Below are positions 24,501-36,600 of a stretch of 64,000 nucleotides of DNA, piece by piece. Each line of letters starts with the position of its first letter. Positions within the stretch are counted from its first letter, which is position 1. The DNA comes from Lineus longissimus (Eukaryota > Nemertea > Pilidiophora > Heteronemertea > Lineidae): assembly GCF_910592395.1 (NCBI RefSeq), contig NC_088309.1, positions 24,120,599 to 24,184,598 on the forward strand, given 5' to 3'. The translations under genes and the position numbers were made by a program. The notes under the pieces are model-generated. The model was not told where the DNA came from. It worked only from the letters and a program-made list of their open reading frames with translations, and did no database searches.

Positions 24501-26025
24501 GAGACTAGTTGGCGACATCTTCGTCAACTTCCTCGTGTCCGGCCTTGTCGAGTTCCCGGCCATGGCCTTCGCCATTTTCACCCTGAACCCGTTTGGAAGG
24601 AAGAAGGTCCATGCCTTCTGTATGTGCTTGGCAGGAACGTCTTGTATCGCTTCTATATTCGTGATGCTATTTGCAGATCCAGGTAGGTTTGGAACGCGGT
24701 TTCCAACGCTCAATCCATGGATTCCAGTCTTGTCGCCTCTTTGTCCGCCACAGGATATGATTATTAAAGAGGTTAAGACTCTTGACTCACCTTCAAGATT
24801 ATTGCACTTTAGTCCGATCTGGGGACATCTTCAATTTCACGACTGGGTCCTTTAATCTTGCAGAACTCTCGTGGATCTTGGTTGTCCTCTCATCAATCGG
24901 CAAGTTTGGAGTCTCTGCCGCATTTTCCATTGTCTATGTCTACACCGCCGAGCTGAACCCGACTGTTGTGAGGACGGCCGCTATTGGACTTGGTTCGGTA
25001 GCGGCGAGGATCTTTACGCTGGCGGCTCCGTATATCGTTGACTTGGTATGTGTTGATTGACCTACACACCTCGGCCTAATGAACAGCAAATGGTCGGGTT
25101 AGAGGGGTGAATTCGGTCATTGCGACCGCCCAATCCATTGGTCGTTGTTGAGTACTGGGGTGGTTGCGTTACCGGGGGCCTTGTAATGGGAGAGGAAACC
25201 ATTCGGGACCGGCGATTCTTGGTCGTCATAACGGGGTGGTCGCCGACCGGGGTTCCGCTGTACATTGTATAATACAACGCGTACATTTTAAATTCAAGTA
25301 ATACACGTGTGTTGAATCGAAATCTTTCAATTATGAGTAGTTGTATGCAGAAATATGTCCGTAGGTGACTGACTTCACACACTTGATCGTTCTAAATTGT
25401 TATGTACGAAATCAAAGCACTTCTTAAACACGCAGGGTGACCTCGTAGGCGGGGACTTTGCCAGCGTTCTACCTCTTGTCGTTTTTGGAATCGTCTCTGT
25501 TACTGCCGGCCTATTGGCCCTCCTACTGCCGGAGACAAGGAGGCGGAGGCTCCCGGAGACTATCGAGGATGCACTACACTTCACTAGGTATGTGCAGCTG
25601 CGATTATAAACTACTGGTGGTATAGTGGGGTAGGATGGTTGGGGTGTCGGGGGCTGTGGTTGGGGTAAAATACACTACAGTTGCAGTCACGTATGATAAT
25701 TGCTTCTAGGTGGAGTTGTGATTATCAGCAACATAGAACCGCTATGAGGGATTGTCAGTGAGTTATCCCGGTAGAGCGAGTATTCCACAGTTTCCGCAAA
25801 ACTAAGTCTTCTCACATCTTTGTATACTTTTACAGTCGACCCACGAATCGCACAGCAGATGTTCCCGAAGTCAACCTAGGGTTCTCAGGCGCAGACGACC
25901 AGGCTGACGATAATAGTCACGTGACCAATAGAAGGCCGAAAACGGAATCTGTGAGGGCGGAAATAAACCTCGCATTACGGCCAGAGGAGGATGATGTAGC
26001 TTGTCAGATGAATACAAGTTTATAG
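21574..26025 (+). CDS. SLC22-family organic ion transporter (copy A)
   Basis: Ten exons: 21574-21716, 22300-22498, 22761-22864, 23205-23359, 23567-23735, 24015-24227, 24456-24682, 24864-25045, 25436-25587, 25836-26025. They encode 577 aa with all phases consistent. The protein has the SLC22 plan: the N-terminal MLFDDILKSLGEFGKYQ; a large first extracellular loop starting RCAIPG with several N-glycosylation sequons (NDT, NFT, NRT, NQT); and the MFS motif at a split exon junction (LADRFGRK). The intracellular signature LLPESPRW and the second-half motif NPFGRKK are also present, with [17 protein letters not shown] before the cytoplasmic tail. Twelve membrane helices are expected. Such proteins move organic cations, anions or zwitterions across the plasma membrane; the substrate cannot be told from sequence. 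The C-terminus TSL fits a class I PDZ ligand. Confidence 0.94.
25083..25260. mobile_element. Degenerate Tigger/pogo-like MITE in SLC22-A intron 8
   Basis: The right end reads GCCGACCGGGGTTCCGCTG followed by TA, and the interior has GGGGTGGTCGC. These match the better-preserved element at 39706-40030. The left terminus is eroded, so its boundary is approximate. Confidence 0.55.
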
Positions 26026-26367
26026 ATCTTTGCAGGGTAGTTTCGAGAGAGATGATTTTACCACTCTCTATCGTATGTTAAATATTTGAACACGAGAAGT
26101 CCTTTACCCAAAATCAAATGCATAAATAGCTACAACCCGTCCATCCTTGCGTCAGGAATTGGCGGAGCCGCGCAATGACTTGGGACGAGGCTGGCACCGA
26201 GATAGTACCGGGTGTGTCGACGAAAGCTTGTAATAAAACGTATCATTTGAATTGTATTTATTTAAATATTTCTCACTTTATATCTTTTGAATAAACGTAA
26301 ATACGGCACTGCACTATATTGCGATAACACACTCTACAGAAAATTTCTAATACGCTGACTACTATGT
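26026..26367. other. Shared 3' region of convergent SLC22 genes
   Basis: Only 342 bp separate the two stop codons. A plus-strand AATAAA lies at 26232-26237 (another at about 26290) and a minus-strand AATAAA at 26262-26257. The predicted transcripts therefore end at almost the same place or overlap. No coding sequence is seen. Confidence 0.6.
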
Positions 26368-29300
26368 TTACGCGGTGCTTGGGAAGTCTTCATCCATACG
26401 CAATGGACCCATTTCACCGTTGGTTTCAACCTCTTGTGCAGGGATGATGTCATAAGCAGCTGCCTCGTTGACCTCTGGGGTCGCCTCTGGCCCGTTCCAA
26501 TGGGAACTCCTTACAATCATGGCCTGATGATCTTCGTCCCAGTTATCATCATCGTCTTCGAACCCAGGGTTCGTCACAGCGATATGAACGCTGCCTTTTC
26601 GTGGTTTCCTTTAATAGAACAGTAAATACAGAATATACATGTACATAAGTGGTCGGGTCTTTTGCTTTTGGAATCTAGCAGTCGCTATTGAAATTTGCAT
26701 TCTTGCTCGGCGACCGTAGATGTTGCCATGTGAATTTGAACTGTTGCTGGGGAACGAAACTTTGTGATCATGGAAAAAGTGTATTGTTGTTGTGCAACGA
26801 AGACTCTATGTTGTGGAACAACACAAAGAACTGATGATTTGTCGACAACTTTTGAAATGTTTGCCTAAGCATTCATTTGGTTCCATACATGGATTTTCAA
26901 CCAACACCAATATGAACCCCTGCCCTGACCCAATTGGAGGTGTTATGCGAAATGACAAAAAAAATTTAGCTCAAATATGTTTATTTCTAAGAGCGTAGGT
27001 TCTTGATCAGGTGATGGGAAGTTGCATCAATGACAAGATTCACTTGGCAGTCTTCTCACCAACTCTTACCTTGTGTAGTGTAAAGCATCCTCAATAGTCT
27101 CCGGGAGATTCCTTCCTTTGGTCTCGGGAAGCATTAATGCCAATAAACCAGCAGTCACGGAGATGGCTCCAAACACGACTAGGGGAAGTGCCTTCGAAAA
27201 ATGACCTCCTACAAACTCACCCTGCCGGAGTTAAATTAGGTGGATTCAACTTTCGAGCGATCAAAGGGGCCTTCGAGGTCTGGAATTGCCTGGCATCAGT
27301 GACAATGGCGCTGCACTATAGATACAGCCGAGATAGGAAATTCATTGCCACCAATACTTGAACTCTTAAGGTTTTCTTGTAAAATTTTAGTCATTCAATA
27401 ATTTTATGGTGATGAATACTATAGTGTCAACGAGGAGTTGGTCAACGAACAAATACGACAGGAGAGAGGTTGTTATACCTTGGCCTTGCATACTCACGAG
27501 ATCAGCAATGTACGGTGCTATCATGGTGAAGATCCTAGCGCTGACTGACCCGATCCCTATATGTATGGAGCGAACTACTGTGGGGCTGAGTTCTGCCGTG
27601 TAGAGGTAAATCAAAGAGAAACCTGCCGAGATGCCGAACTTGCCGATGGTGGAGAGCATTGTCAGCGCCCACGTCGTACCTGCCAAAAAGCCATGATTAC
27701 TAACCCAAACTGAAATGGACGGGTCCGTTTTTTTTGCTCGTCTCATCTTGCATCCTGGTTTTGCAAGGTCTAGGATACCACGGTATTGTTGAGTTATGTA
27801 AAGGTTATTACAGCATCTCTTTTAGTAACCGGCCGGCGCAGCGCGATTATTACTGGTTTTATTTCGATATCTTTCCAGCGTAAGAAGGTGAAATAAATAC
27901 AATCGGTACAATACTTGCGTTAGCACAATCTCGCGTTAGCACGCGCGATACTCTACAGAACGATTCTTTGTGAAAATCGCCAAATAAGACGATTGTCCGG
28001 CCGGGGACCCGGCCCTGGGGAGAATTGCAGTAGATCTCATTCTCGACTTAGGCCGCACGTGTATCTCATGCTTATAATGGAATCAGACCTATAACAATGG
28101 AACACATCACAGTATAACCTTACTTAAGAGGTTTAAAGAAGAAAATTTCACTTACTCACACTCCCAAATACTGCAACAAAGATGGAGGCAAGACAACTAG
28201 TCCCTCCCAGCAACATGGCGAAGGAATAAGGCTTCTTGCGTCCCAATGGGTTAATGGTAACGATAGCGAACGCTAGGGCGGGGTATTCGATGAGGCCGAT
28301 TACCAAGAAGTTGACGAAGATGTCGCCGACAAGATTTCCGCTGTTGAGTGACAAGCCGTAGTACATCATGGAGCAGGCACCCCTGGAATGAACCCGACAC
28401 ATTTCATTCAAGTTTTCAAAACTATGCACACCTGATTCAGCTACAAATGGCGTTTTTCCTCTCGGCCCTACTCGCAACAGCAACTGGCCGGGTCTTAAAA
28501 CAAAGCCATTACACTTAAAAGGGTGCTTCAAGGAAAGGAGTCTCCTTAGCAAAAGGCAATCCCGATGAATGATTATTGACTCTTGAAACTACATTTCATC
28601 CATTATTATGACCATTGCTTGCTTCTCCCTCAGTACCAACCAATGAACTCACCAATTGAAACAAATAATCAGTGTCCTTAAAAGCAGCACTTTGTACTTG
28701 ATCATTCGGAAGAAGGAGTCTTTGACGGCTTTCTCGTAGAGAGTTGTAGAATCAAACAGTTTCTTAGGCAGGGTGACATGGTTGATTCGGGCTGCCCTCC
28801 TCAATATGGCTTCTGCCTCGGCTGCCCGGCCCCGAATGAGCAACCATCGTGGGGACTCGGGTAAAATCCTGGTAATTATTATCATATTACCTTTATTTCG
28901 TGCAAATTGTTTTGTTAACGTTGAACAACATTACAAAAACAATCGTGATACGAAATGCAGTTTACTACAATCAGGTTTCCATGAGGCTTTAAATATCTTA
29001 TCGGACCCACTGAAGGGTATTGACAGTGCCACAACTTACCACCAATATGAGATGAGCACGAGAGAGGGTATCGATAGTGCCACCTGGAAGTATCTCCAGT
29101 GCCTTATGAGGTATGCCACTGGTGTGATGAGAATGTACCCAGCTGTGAAGAATCCTCCGATACAGATACCAGTGATCTTCCGCTTCGACGGACCGACGAA
29201 CTCCATTGCTGAAACGGAACAGAACGCGAACAGAAAAAGGCTGAAAACATTCTTCATCCAGGCTTTCCTGAGGTGTTTTGTCATCTCGTCGAACTCAGCA

Positions 29301-31173
29301 ACAATCGTTAGTTCAAAAAATTTAACTTGAACTTGAATTAGAGATCAATGTTCAATTTTGTAAATTCGTCCAGTTAATAACTTTCAATAATGCTGTTGTG
29401 TACACTGATGTAAAACTATATGCCTGCCAAGGCCTTACACTGAACTACATGACTATGTTTATTTATAATTTCCAGCGGGCGACATGTAAACAATGTACAC
29501 GGAAGTACAGACATTCTCCATACGCGTTCCCTTCTTTTTGCTCATGTCGGAAAAGGGGGCGTGAAGAAAACAGCCTAGATTTTCTGATATTGTTAAAGTT
29601 CAAGCTATTAGCTATATAGAAGATTAAGATAGTTGTCCCAAATAGGGGATGTTGGCGCACCCCATCTTTTGAAACATTCTGAAAACACTTGTTCTTACAC
29701 ATTGCGTACGCTGCGGCGTAGTAAGCCATGTCTGTGAAACCATTGAAGAAACGGACGATTATCATCATGTAAATGTCGGTGGAAAGTGCCAGGGCGAGTC
29801 CGAACAAGAAGAAACCATTTGTTATAATGCATATCGTGGTCTTTCGACCGAATCTGGAAATGAAGAAAACAATACAAACTTAGTCTCTAATCATCATTTG
29901 TACTTGCACGTAAAATGCATACATGTATTGGTATTTTTTGAAAACTTATCGTTTAGTTTAAATCTTAGGTTTCGAGAATTGGACATGTAATGTAATGTAG
30001 TATTACTCTCAACATCGTCTGCTAGGTTTTGCGCCTGGTCCTCAAACACCCGTCTCCTCATATCGACAGCCGACCATATAAGGCCTATTATTACTGCCAA
30101 ATTTTAATTCCTCTTCCTGCGCCGAATAAATGCATCGGTGTTGACTGATGGTTTAGCTGCTGTTACTATTCTGGCCAGTGTGCATAGCATTTAAATCAGC
30201 CGAAATGAAAAATGATTTGATCAGCTTCCGTCTGTGGTGTCAAGGCTACAAGCCGTCAGCGCCGCATATACCTGTCGGCCAACCTGCCTCCAACGATACC
30301 GCCACACAACATCCCGATCATGAACATCATGTTGACCGTTGACCGTAGGATTTTCTTATCACAAACTAGGTTAAACTGAAAAAAGTTGAAGTGAAATGTT
30401 TACCAGACGAATATCGTACGGTATGTAACATGTACACGTATTTCAAGCTATTTGCCCCTTTCACTATTGAAATTTAGAGGTAGGCCTACCGTGCAGAAAC
30501 CGGAGTTTACTAAAAGCAACCTACGTCAGTAGCTGCTGTCGACTGAAAGACCGATGTGTCGTAGACCCAGGAATCACAAGGCGTTGTGGCGGTGGTATTA
30601 GCTGCAAGCGTCCCATTGAAGTCATGATACACGTGGCACTCGTCCCCGGGTGGTATCGTCATGTTGATGAGCCGGGCGTGGGCATCGCCCTGTACCTCCC
30701 ATGTGTCATTCTCGAGCCCAGGAATCGCACATCTGAAGTATACCGACGATGCATGCAGCAGGATGGCAGTGAGGTTTACGCTGAATGCCATCGCAACAAG
30801 TTATTTAACGCCATATATATTGCACTCAAACAATGCAAACATCACATGAGTTGTGAAATTCACCGCAGAGCTATCGCAATGCGAACGCTTTGGGTCGTTC
30901 GGTTTGAGGTGAAGTGATTCTTTGACTAAAAATGTCTGTAAGCGCAGCAATCTTGCTTATCCTGAGGTGGTGAGCATTATTAAAATTATGAATCTGCGTA
31001 ACATTCACATTCCGTCCTTGAGACCCTTACCTGTGATTTGGTACAGCCAATATAAAAATAATATTCAAATTGTGAAAGCCTTCGAAGATTGCAGGTAGGC
31101 AGGCGATTACGAAGACTATTTGTTGGAATTTACCAAATTCGCCAAGTTTCCGTAGGACGTCGTCGAACAACAT
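26368..31173 (-). CDS. SLC22-family organic ion transporter (copy B)
   Basis: Ten exons on the minus strand: 31173-31031, 30732-30525, 30375-30272, 29853-29699, 29208-29040, 28868-28653, 28382-28156, 27679-27498, 27221-27070, 26608-26368. They encode 598 aa with consistent phases. Seven of ten exon lengths equal those of copy A (143, 104, 155, 169, 227, 182, 152); the others differ by whole codons (208 v 199, 216 v 213, 241 v 190). Features include [17 protein letters not shown], the glycosylated loop starting RCAIPG (NDT, NMT, NGT, NTT), [23 protein letters not shown] and [16 protein letters not shown], then an acidic tail ending FPSTA. It is an SLC22-type transporter with 12 expected membrane helices and unknown substrate. 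It is a tail-to-tail duplicate of copy A with diverged loop and tail. Confidence 0.94.
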
Positions 31174-31901
31174 TGTTTCGTGCTGATACGAGTTGCGTCA
31201 ATTCAGGTGGTCTGAATCAGCTTCAGGATCCTTGTCAACCTGACCGTACAGCAGGCCGTCTAATCCGTCTCAGGTTTACTCGGCCATCAGCGGACAGCAC
31301 AAGACGTGTAAATCCGTCAGCAAAAGTCTCGGCAAACTGATTATTGTCTTCCAGGTCAAATACGGGACGTCTCACGGACTTGTCGAAATGATACGCTTTG
31401 TGGGTCTCACGAACATGATCAGTGCATCTATGGTAACGCCATCCAGTCTATATTGTAATCTATGAAATTCAAATGATGGTAGGTCAAAATTGCGTATATA
31501 TACAGTATATCAGAATCGTGTACCATTTTATAAATTGGGTACCCTGGATATGCAAAGCCAAATCACAAACTTTGTGAAAATTAGGCCACAATTTTGATGA
31601 GATCAAAAAATCACACAGTAATTGGTGCGCAGCAATATTTTATAGATAATGTGCAGCATGCATTTTCTGCCCACCGGATAATGTGACTAGATCGGTTTGT
31701 GGTCCCATAGGCCTATTAATGGCCTATATTCTGCTCAACCTCTCAGCAGTTCAGTTTCCCCTGCTTGTTTGTCTCCGAAGTTCATTCTGCGGCTTGTACA
31801 TTCTACATGTAACACATAATTTAAAAAAAGTCGAAAAAGTGTGGTACTGTCCTTCATACCGAGAAGGGTGAACATATTAGCCTATATTGCTAGGTAGCCT
31901 A

Positions 31902-31959
31902 GCCGACATCCGCTTGCGGATTCGGGGTTTACCCCTCGCAGGGGAAAACCACCTTCGGC
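31902..31959. other. Compact multi-hairpin segment
   Basis: An outer GCCGA/TCGGC pairing encloses a perfect hairpin ATCCGC-TT-GCGGAT (31908-31921). It also encloses two mutually exclusive hairpins sharing one arm: GGGGT-TT-ACCCC and CCCCT-CGC-AGGGG. It could be a dispersed repeat or a structured RNA; I do not recognise the family. Confidence 0.4.
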
Positions 31960-32097
31960 AAGTAAATGTTGCACAGACAATTTTCTTTTCTTAGTATGTT
32001 ATCTGTTTCTGTGAATTGTTTACCGTTATCAAATTGGCTTCGTGTTTGTTATTACTGCTAAATGGGTCGCTGATAAGGAAGTCAATAGGCCTATATC

Positions 32098-32325
32098 ACT
32101 TGAAAGAAAAAGTCGCGTTATAAAGAAAACGTCTCTTTTTTTCCCCACGTGTTATGATTATATCGAACTCTGGGAACCTATTCTAGGCCATCCATCAGCT
32201 ATCCCAAGGGACTTGAAAGAAATAGTTGCGTTTTAAAGAAAACGTCGCGTTTTTTCCCCACGTGTTATGAATCGACCTCTGGGAACCTACTAGGCCATCC
32301 ATCAGCTATTCCAAGGCATCCGAAT
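32098..32325. repeat. Direct tandem duplication of about 110 bp
   Basis: Two adjacent diverged copies share ACTTGAAAGAAA, AAAGAAAACGTC, CCCCACGTGTTATGA, CTCTGGGAACCTA and AGGCCATCCATCAGCTAT. Small indels separate them. Confidence 0.85.
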
Positions 32326-33681
32326 GTCCCGCATCCAAACCTATACACTATACATGGGGGTACTCCGTACATGTCGTCTTTCTGCCATTCCGAACTTCAA
32401 GCCCTTTAACTTGGCTCTTACTGAGCTTATGCCCGGAGTAGATCCATTAGCCCGGGCAACTCCCCTAGAAACTGCACTGGCAACCGTCGGCAGTTCGGCG
32501 AAAAAGTAATAATGCACCAAGTTTTGTCTCAAAAAAACTATTTCGAATAAATACTCTTTCTATAGTTACTAAATAAGTTTTGTCTTGTTCCTTGCATCTA
32601 AAAGTAGGGCATTTCATATTGTAAAGAACCCAGCATCATCCAGGACAATACCCGGAACCTCATGGTCTTATACTCCTTTTAAATGTATTGTATAACTCTT
32701 AATAAGATGCCAAAACATTGGTGGTCAGGGTGCCCGGAGACAGTCCTGCAATTGGTCGTATCATGGACTTATATATCATACATTCGAAGTCCGTGTCAGG
32801 AGTTCCAGATACATACCGATATCACTGGAAGGACCGTCAGGAGCTTTGTGATTTATCGGGTATGACATGAACTATACATCCTAAAAATGTGACTCATATG
32901 CATATTATGAATGATACATAGTTATGGCCAGGTAAAATGGTAAGAGTTTTGTCGAAACATATTTCGAGGGAACTGAGTTCTGAATGCAAGGTCGCGGGAA
33001 TTAATTGAAGATATCTTTTAGGGGAGTTACATTGTAAGAGAGGTTCATACATAACATGTGTCTCTAAGAGGATCTTGTGATAAAGTACAATCACATGCAC
33101 ATCACAAGTCGTAAACTTCATCATGATTTATATACATGTAAACTACTATTTACGGACTTATTGGTTGAAGATTCCTTTGGTGTATATAAATGAAAGTCAT
33201 AATTTGAGTCTATCACAGATGTTGATACCGTGTACATTGTATTGCATATACCTTTTAATTACATACGCAATTGATTATCTAAAACTGTTATTTATCTCAA
33301 AACAAAAGACCTTCCTCGAAATAGGGTATAGTAAACAAGAAATTGAGGTAATTAGGCCAAATTATCTGACGACTTTGACTTTAAACTCTTGAACACATGT
33401 TTGAGTTCCTGGTAAATTTATGGTGACAAGAGATCCGGGATAATAATTTGCTGATAATAAAATATCGGTTATAAGAACTGGTCGGCGCAAGAACAATCAC
33501 TTTATTTCGAACATTCGCGAACTTCACCTCTCTGGCGACACGGAGAAAAACTTCGCGTCTTGGTCTTCTTCTCTCTTCGGTCGCGTGCGCAACCTTCCCT
33601 TTGCCACATTTCGGAGCTCTGCAGCTATTTCTACCAACCAAAGCATCGACACTTCTATCCCGTATAGACCGCCAAGTCGAG

Positions 33682-36600
33682 ATGCTGTTGTTCCGGGCAT
33701 TGGGAGCCCTTTTTGCGGCAACTTTGGTAGCAGCTCAGGGGTAAGTACATTGTATAGCCTAATACATTATTTATACTCGACTTTTGTTCATATATACAAT
33801 TACGTTTTCAGATTCAACAGCAAGGAACCCATCTCATTTCACGCACTTTGCAAAACGCATTTCACAATTATTAATTTTGTTCCATAGGCCTTTACATGGT
33901 ACAGGTCTTCTGGATACCCAGACAGGGCCGGGGCTGAACTTACTCTTTGTCAGGTTGATTTGCAGAGATGGTACGAAACTGATTGGTTGCCCCTCGCCTA
34001 TCACCTTCCTCAATCCATACTTGGATAACTATAGACTCTAAGATCGATTGCACGGGTTAAACTTCTTGTTGTTGATTTTTTTTACTAAAAATAAGGTACA
34101 TGTAACAACCTTTTGAACTGACAATTTAGCCCGAATTTTCAAAGCGCTATATTGTCGGGGTGAGGTCTGGATGATTTTGGTGTACCGTCTAGGTCAATTT
34201 AATTATCATTTCAAAGATAATATTCTTCATGTGTTTAGGCCTATTATACTCTTTAATTTAGGCCATGGAAATGTCAAATGATATTCGCGACTCAAGTCTG
34301 AAAATCGGATGAAAAATCTCATCGTTGAAGGTGGTTGTATGGAAGTTTTCTACAAATTCCTGATATGCTGAGTACGTGTTGCCAGTTCTTATTGCCCGAA
34401 TGAAGGTACACGTATTGTGGAAATCCATATTCGCTGAGGTACATTTTGTCCCGGAACGATGAGACTTAGAGCTGTTTAAGGGTTAAACGTAGGATCCTAC
34501 AGCAATTAGAAATCAAAGTTGGGTCTCGCCAAATAAAAAAAAAAGAACTTCGTAGAAGAAATGCACCAGGAACAAGTTTCATTATCTTTTCTCCATTATT
34601 GTTTCAGGCCCACTATCTTCGTGGTGTTTCCAAATCTAATGAGGTTCGACTCGCTGGAGAAAGTGATGATAGACTACAGCGGCGGTGGCGCCCCAGTCCC
34701 CTGCATTGTGTCCCTTCAGAACTATCCTGACAGGGACAAGACGTTCTCAGTCAAGAACGTGATGGTAGCGCCTGGTAAGCTTATACACTCTTGAAAAAGA
34801 GTGTCGGGGCTTTGGAAAGGTTTTTGAGTTTGTGAAAAACCTCGAAGTGTTTGTGAAAAACCCTAAAACATTTTCAGGAGATCAAAAACCTTTATTTGTA
34901 AGAGTGTACCCGTGATGCGCCTTATCGTCGTCGTCGTCGTCGTCGTCGTCATCAGCATAGATTTACGGTTCTGTAACCGTTGCCGGCTTTATCCGCATAA
35001 TTATATGCCGATTCGAAATAAACACAGCCACAGTAAGATGAATATTTCTTAGATAGACGATATTTCTATCGGTTGAAACAACACCACCTATTTTTTTAAA
35101 TATATAGGGGCTTACTATTTTTTTCGATCGAACAGGACCTTTAAAGGCTCGGTGCGATGGCGCTGAAGACATCTTTACCTAATATAATTTTTCAGGTACC
35201 CAGACGCTGGCTTACGTGATGACGAGGCTGACAGATTTGGTACGAGGGTCCTTGTCGACCTTGAATTACGTCTTCGTGAAGGTTCAATGCAATCCTCTCA
35301 ACTTCAACAGGGAAGCTGTGGTCCTCCTGACTGGTACCAAGGGGTACCTCTTTCTTCAAACAGACAAGCCTATCTACAAACCAAAGGAAGACGGTAGGTG
35401 GTTTTCTGCTGTCATGGTGTCCAGCTTGTTACGAAACTCTTATCGAATATTGAAGCATGTATCAGAATTGCAAGAACTGTTTTGCTAATTGATGTTCCGT
35501 GTGTATCCAGTGCGGAAAATCCTCTGATGGCCTTGATACGTGTATTGCGTCAGCGTCAGCCCGCCAAAAATACCGTGATGCCAATTTTGTATTGCAATAT
35601 GCTTGAAGTGAACCATTTTATTTCCAGTGGCCATCCGAGCAATTTCACTCAACCCAGACTTGCTCCCGGCGAATACAAACTTTACTATGGATATCTTGGT
35701 ATGTAAGATTTTAAACGGAGTCCATAACCTATTGACGACCTACTGATCCATGATTGATGAAACCGAGAAGAAAAAGACATCCAAATGGCGGCATTAGAAA
35801 TACAATGTATTGCAGATCGGGTGGTCTTGTCAATTCCTTTCTTATGACATTTATCATCTAAAGTTGCAATTATAAAACTGCACAATTATGTAGGTATCGT
35901 CATACGGTGTCGGACAACTTTATAGAATGACATGGCTGTACAAAATGCTATGCACCATGATCTACAAATTGGATGGATCCATCCGTGACTATCCTTTGAT
36001 TTCGTCAATTGAGTAAAACTATGACAATACAATTGAAACCCGGGTTAAAGTTGGTCTAAAAGCCAACCTTCTTAGTTCCCATGCCTTACCTCCGTACAAA
36101 GTAATCATTCATGTGTATTTATATCATTTTCAAAACTGTCTCATCATCAATCTTCAGAACCCTAACCAAACCATCTTCAAGCGATTCGAAGGCAATGCGA
36201 TGAAAGGTTTCTTTTCCAAGAAGGTCAAGCTCCCAGATGTTACCATCCTTGGAAATTGGAGCGTCAGGGCATCGTACAAAAATAAGTTCCAGGTAGGGAG
36301 ATTACAACATTCAGCGTTGAGGCACACTTGAGATAAGGAACCGTGCCTCGCTACAAGCTATGCACTCCGGATGCAGTCGACCAGCTCGTCCCTAAAGTAC
36401 TTATTCTAAATGGGGATGATGAATCAAATACATCAGGAGTTTTTTCGAGCGAGTGTAATCACATCGCCCTAAAAAATGCATGCAGTGTTACTCGTACTTC
36501 CCAGTCAGTGGAGGAAAAATCATTTTCGATATCCAAGTCTTGGGAGACAAGTTCGGTCGCTTACGACTTAGGATTTTGTAAAAGGAACTTTCGCAATAAT

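Larger units (their letters stand above)
31174..33681. other. Intergenic region between SLC22-B and the C3-like gene
   Basis: No exon recognised. It holds the 5' flank of SLC22-B, a compact multi-hairpin segment (31902-31959), a roughly 110-bp direct duplication (32098-32325), AT-rich DNA, and the upstream region of the C3-like gene. Confidence 0.6.

Noticed and set aside
24724-24863. Extending SLC22-A exon 8 upstream to an earlier AG
   Set aside because: The frame there has stops, and the acceptor at 24863 gives the same 182-bp exon as in copy B.
35480-35560. FRVYPVRKIL-like stretch as the fourth C3 exon
   Set aside because: It stops at once. The exon at 35628-35698 (VAIRAISLNPDLLPA) fits both phase and family.
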